Assembly: GCA_022772085.1 (NCBI GenBank)
Contig: JALFBN010000007.1
Span: 124,001-188,000 of the forward strand
Direction of reading: 5' to 3'
Length of the DNA stretch: 64,000 nt
Source: Porphyromonas sp.
GTDB lineage: Bacteria > Bacteroidota > Bacteroidia > Bacteroidales > Porphyromonadaceae
Part shown: piece after piece, positions 61,576-64,000 of the stretch
How the letters are laid out: the number at the start of each line of letters is the position of its first letter
Position numbering within the stretch: the first letter of the stretch is position 1
Translations under genes and position numbers: made by a program
The notes under the pieces: model-generated
Database searches by the model: none
Told to the model about the DNA's origin: nothing
The model's input: the letters and a program-made list of their open reading frames with translations, nothing else

Positions 61576-64000
61576 TTAGCGTCTGATACGATGTGTACTA
61601 CGTCCCTGAGTTGTATCGAGTACTACAAGATAGACCTGACCGGGAAGCAAATCTTCGACTGAGATCTGAGCTGCAGGACGAGTTATCTTCTTCACGAGTT
61701 GTCCGTCCACAGTGTAGATGGAAAGGGTAGAGATGCTTTCGCTGCCATTGATGTGAAGGAGGGCATCTTGTCCAATCTCTGTCGGGTATACACCGGGAGC
61801 AACGACTTCTGCGGCGATGGTCTCATTACCTGTGTATACACCCTCTTCGTATTCTACCATTACATCGTAACCATCCTTTTCACCACCATTTTGCACTACG
61901 AATTCACGCTGCGTGTTTGGTACACGACCTACCTCTTGCCCTTTACGTTTGATGATATAATTCTTAACAACGGGGAAGGGAGAAACTCTCTTGCCGGTAG
62001 TGAAGATGCTTTGATTATCACCATTCGAAGAGGCACTCTTTACGTTGCTCACGAGGAGGCTGATTGCCAAATAACCCTTGGGTGCTTCATTGAAGACACT
62101 TTGGGTCTGACTAGGACCAAAGTAGGAGAGATCGCTTTCATTGAAGTCCACGATAACAGTCCCATCAACATATTTGCGAAGAGCGTCGTTAGCATATTGA
62201 TTGTAGCTTACAATGGGGGCAGATGCCTGATTGGGTACGGTGACCCCTGCATAGAGGACTTTCTCGGGGTTGATTAGCACCGGTTTGTTCAGCATCACGG
62301 TAATCCACTCACCGGGTTTCCAATTTGAAGGAACTGTGAATGACTGAGAGACCGCTGCACTTTTTTCTTTAGAGGATTGAACAAATACCTTGTATGTTCC
62401 CTCTTTCTTTGCCGGAACAAGACGCACTGCGTGTACATACACAGAGTTGGTGTTTGAACGCATTTGGTCGGATGGGAATTTTCCCACTACGGTTACCTCT
62501 TTAGGTGTGGGGAGAGATACAAACGACAATTTACTATACCCCATAGTGAGAGGTTTGTAAGCTGCTGCATCTTTAGAGGGAGTACCAAAGAGAGTTACCT
62601 CCTGAAAGTTGTAAGGTTGATTCCACGTCAGGCGTACTCCGTTACCCTCTTTTTGCACCTTTGTAACGTAAACCCACTTTGTGCGCTCCCCTACGAAAAT
62701 GCTTTGCTCTACCCAATCGGTCACAGCGTAGCGTTCCTCTTTTGGAGTTGATGCTATGGGGGTAGTTCCATATTCAAAGCGAGCCTGTACTGCATAGGAT
62801 ATTGTTCCATTGTTATCCTTTTCCGCTTCCGTAATTGGCTCGGAGAATTCGTTAGTCTCTACTTTCTTTTCAAGCTCTTTCCCGTTGCGCTTGATGTTGT
62901 ACTTCACCGTCCATCCGGCTGCTAAATTTTCCTTGGGAACTGCATCCCACGTGACTTTGAGTTTGTCTCCTTCGCGAGAGATCAGGACATTCTTCACGCT
63001 GGGCAAGGGACAGAGAGTTTTGTCTTTGTTTTTCCAAGTTCCCTGCAACTTAGTAGTACCATTGTTTTTTGGGTCAAGGTACTTAGCCATCTCAGATAGG
63101 GGATTATTACTATCTTTAAACTTGTCCCAATGGTAAGCGAGTTTGCCATAGTAGTTTGTTCCGCTTTCGCAACGGCCACCACCTCCCGTGAGAGAACCTA
63201 TAACCAATTTGTCTTGATTCCAAAGAGAAGAACCTGATGATCCTCCCTCGGTTTCTCCTTTGGTAAAGTGGAAGAAAAAGTGTGCATCGGTAGCCCCTCT
63301 TGTTCCATTCCTAGCGGACTTATTGTCCCAAGTCTTTGAGGAAACACCTCCATTATAGACTGATATTTTCTTCGCATCGCCCGATGGGTGGTGTATCCCC
63401 ACTCCACTTGTGGGTAGGACGTCAGAGCGATCCCATCCATTGTAATAGACGCGATAAGCATCGGGGATCTTTTGATCCAATTCGAGGAGAAGTCCATCGG
63501 ACTGTCCATCAATGGGAAGGAACGCACGCATGTCGCACCCTACCATCGATCGAGTCCCATTACGGCTGATAGCAGACACTCCGTTGCTACTGTTGGGCTT
63601 TTCGTAATGGAATGTGAAGATCCACTTATCGAGATCCTTGTCAGAAGTTTTGCGTTTGGCCGTGACACTTTCACAGTGAGCTGCTGATAATATATAGGGT
63701 CTGTAGTCCTCATTCGTATTATTCAAGAGGTTCCCAGAGCAGACACTCATACTTCCATCGCTGTAGAGCATCTGTATCTGAACCACACCTGCTTTCTCAG
63801 CCTGCCAATCGCTTCCTTCACTTCCATTGACGTTGTAGGCACAGTTATCGTGAGCTGTATCTTCGCCCGGATCCCCAATATCCGCCCGGGTAAAGAGGTG
63901 CCCCACGGAAGAAATCAGAATAGAGGGCATCTCCTTGCTATTGAGGGGCAGTTGGTACTCCATGACCGCTACTGATCCCGGTAGCGCAGAGGTAGCGAAT
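61576..64000 (-). CDS. Lysyl-endopeptidase-type serine protease with T9SS sorting domain, paralogue 3 (5' end outside window)
   Basis: Third member of the array, 808 codons visible. The frame stays open to the window edge and reads FATSALPGSVAVMEYQLPLNSK, matching paralogue 2 from about residue 165, so the Met at 63963 is internal and the gene starts beyond 64000. Triad residues lie in ILSAAHCES, GQSDGLLLEL and EGGSSGSSLWN. Two cysteines kept by both paralogues are replaced (Gly at 63823-63825, Ser at 63589-63591), and the specificity region has Thr in SGTNYYGK. Sandwich modules follow, and the T9SS sorting domain ends STHRIRR. Confidence 0.92.
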   Translation of the reverse strand, partial: FATSALPGSVAVMEYQLPLNSKEMPSILISSVGHLFTRADIGDPGEDTAHDNCAYNVNGSEGSDWQAEKAGVVQIQMLYSDGSMSVCSGNLLNNTNEDYRPYILSAAHCESVTAKRKTSDKDLDKWIFTFHYEKPNSSNGVSAISRNGTRSMVGCDMRAFLPIDGQSDGLLLELDQKIPDAYRVYYNGWDRSDVLPTSGVGIHHPSGDAKKISVYNGGVSSKTWDNKSARNGTRGATDAHFFFHFTKGETEGGSSGSSLWNQDKLVIGSLTGGGGRCESGTNYYGKLAYHWDKFKDSNNPLSEMAKYLDPKNNGTTKLQGTWKNKDKTLCPLPSVKNVLISREGDKLKVTWDAVPKENLAAGWTVKYNIKRNGKELEKKVETNEFSEPITEAEKDNNGTISYAVQARFEYGTTPIASTPKEERYAVTDWVEQSIFVGERTKWVYVTKVQKEGNGVRLTWNQPYNFQEVTLFGTPSKDAAAYKPLTMGYSKLSFVSLPTPKEVTVVGKFPSDQMRSNTNSVYVHAVRLVPAKKEGTYKVFVQSSKEKSAAVSQSFTVPSNWKPGEWITVMLNKPVLINPEKVLYAGVTVPNQASAPIVSYNQYANDALRKYVDGTVIVDFNESDLSYFGPSQTQSVFNEAPKGYLAISLLVSNVKSASSNGDNQSIFTTGKRVSPFPVVKNYIIKRKGQEVGRVPNTQREFVVQNGGEKDGYDVMVEYEEGVYTGNETIAAEVVAPGVYPTEIGQDALLHINGSESISTLSIYTVDGQLVKKITRPAAQISVEDLLPGQVYLVVLDTTQGRSTHRIRR

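Noticed and set aside
61576..63963. The Met at 63963 as the start of protease paralogue 3
   Set aside because: The frame is open to the window edge and matches paralogue 2 upstream of this Met, so the gene is cut by the window and not truncated in nature.
1..64000. CRISPR arrays, tRNA or rRNA genes, insertion sequences
   Set aside because: I looked for regularly spaced repeats, tRNA T-loop motifs and transposase signatures and saw none that stood up.

Overview
The window looks like a chromosomal segment of a Bacteroidota bacterium close to Porphyromonas. The evidence is a gldKLMN/porKLMN type IX secretion (T9SS) operon, large proteases with T9SS-type C-terminal sorting domains, a SusC/SusD (RagA/RagB) pair, a DUF3575/DUF3868 pair, ssb-gldE and hemD-rnpA-yidD neighbourhoods, and many TAnnTTTG -7 promoter boxes, several with a TTG about 19 bp upstream. 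By eye the GC content is in the mid to high forties. I cannot name the species. I found no rRNA, tRNA, CRISPR array, insertion sequence or prophage.

Layout. (1) 1-5002: the 3' part of a superfamily-1 helicase fused to a nuclease-like domain, then an orphan DUF3575/DUF3868 outer-membrane pair. (2) 5003-10140: a T-rich regulatory region with a leader hairpin, then a SusC/SusD uptake system. (3) 10344-16627: an HhH outer-membrane protein, a CoA-disulfide reductase-rhodanese fusion and three consecutive FKBP prolyl isomerases predicted for cytoplasm, periplasm and membrane anchor. (4) 16819-24832: housekeeping genes (radical SAM, holA, HsdR_N-like protein, an ABC exporter, hpt-adk-obg, a B3/B4 protein). 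(5) 24844-33087, minus strand: a small barrel protein, a split chromate transporter, porN-porM-porL-porK and pdxB. (6) 33427-35258: an accessory patch with a frameshifted small gene and two recently duplicated lipoprotein genes. (7) 35466-36818: three small envelope genes. (8) 36887-43319: a polysaccharide cluster (two GT2 enzymes, flippase, GT4, EpsG-like polymerase) ending in a C_GCAxxG_C_C protein. (9) 43616-50045: DUF4271-hemD-rnpA-yidD-tatD, manC, DUF2851-ribD. (10) 50042-54812, minus: a universal stress protein, lipoprotein, ssb, gldE and PPTase run, plus a separate HTH-like gene. (11) 55119-64000, minus: three tandem lysyl-endopeptidase-type proteases with T9SS sorting domains, the last cut by the window end.

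How it fits together. The PorKLMN proteins form the energised core of the machine that would export the three proteases at the other end of the window, and the SusC/SusD pair could import products of extracellular digestion. The polysaccharide genes and manC may supply surface glycan, possibly the LPS that anchors T9SS cargo. That functional chain is inference. The most unusual signals are the protease array, whose third member has lost both halves of one predicted disulfide and an acidic specificity-region residue, the absence of porP upstream of porK, and the lipoprotein duplication carrying matching remnants of a third gene.
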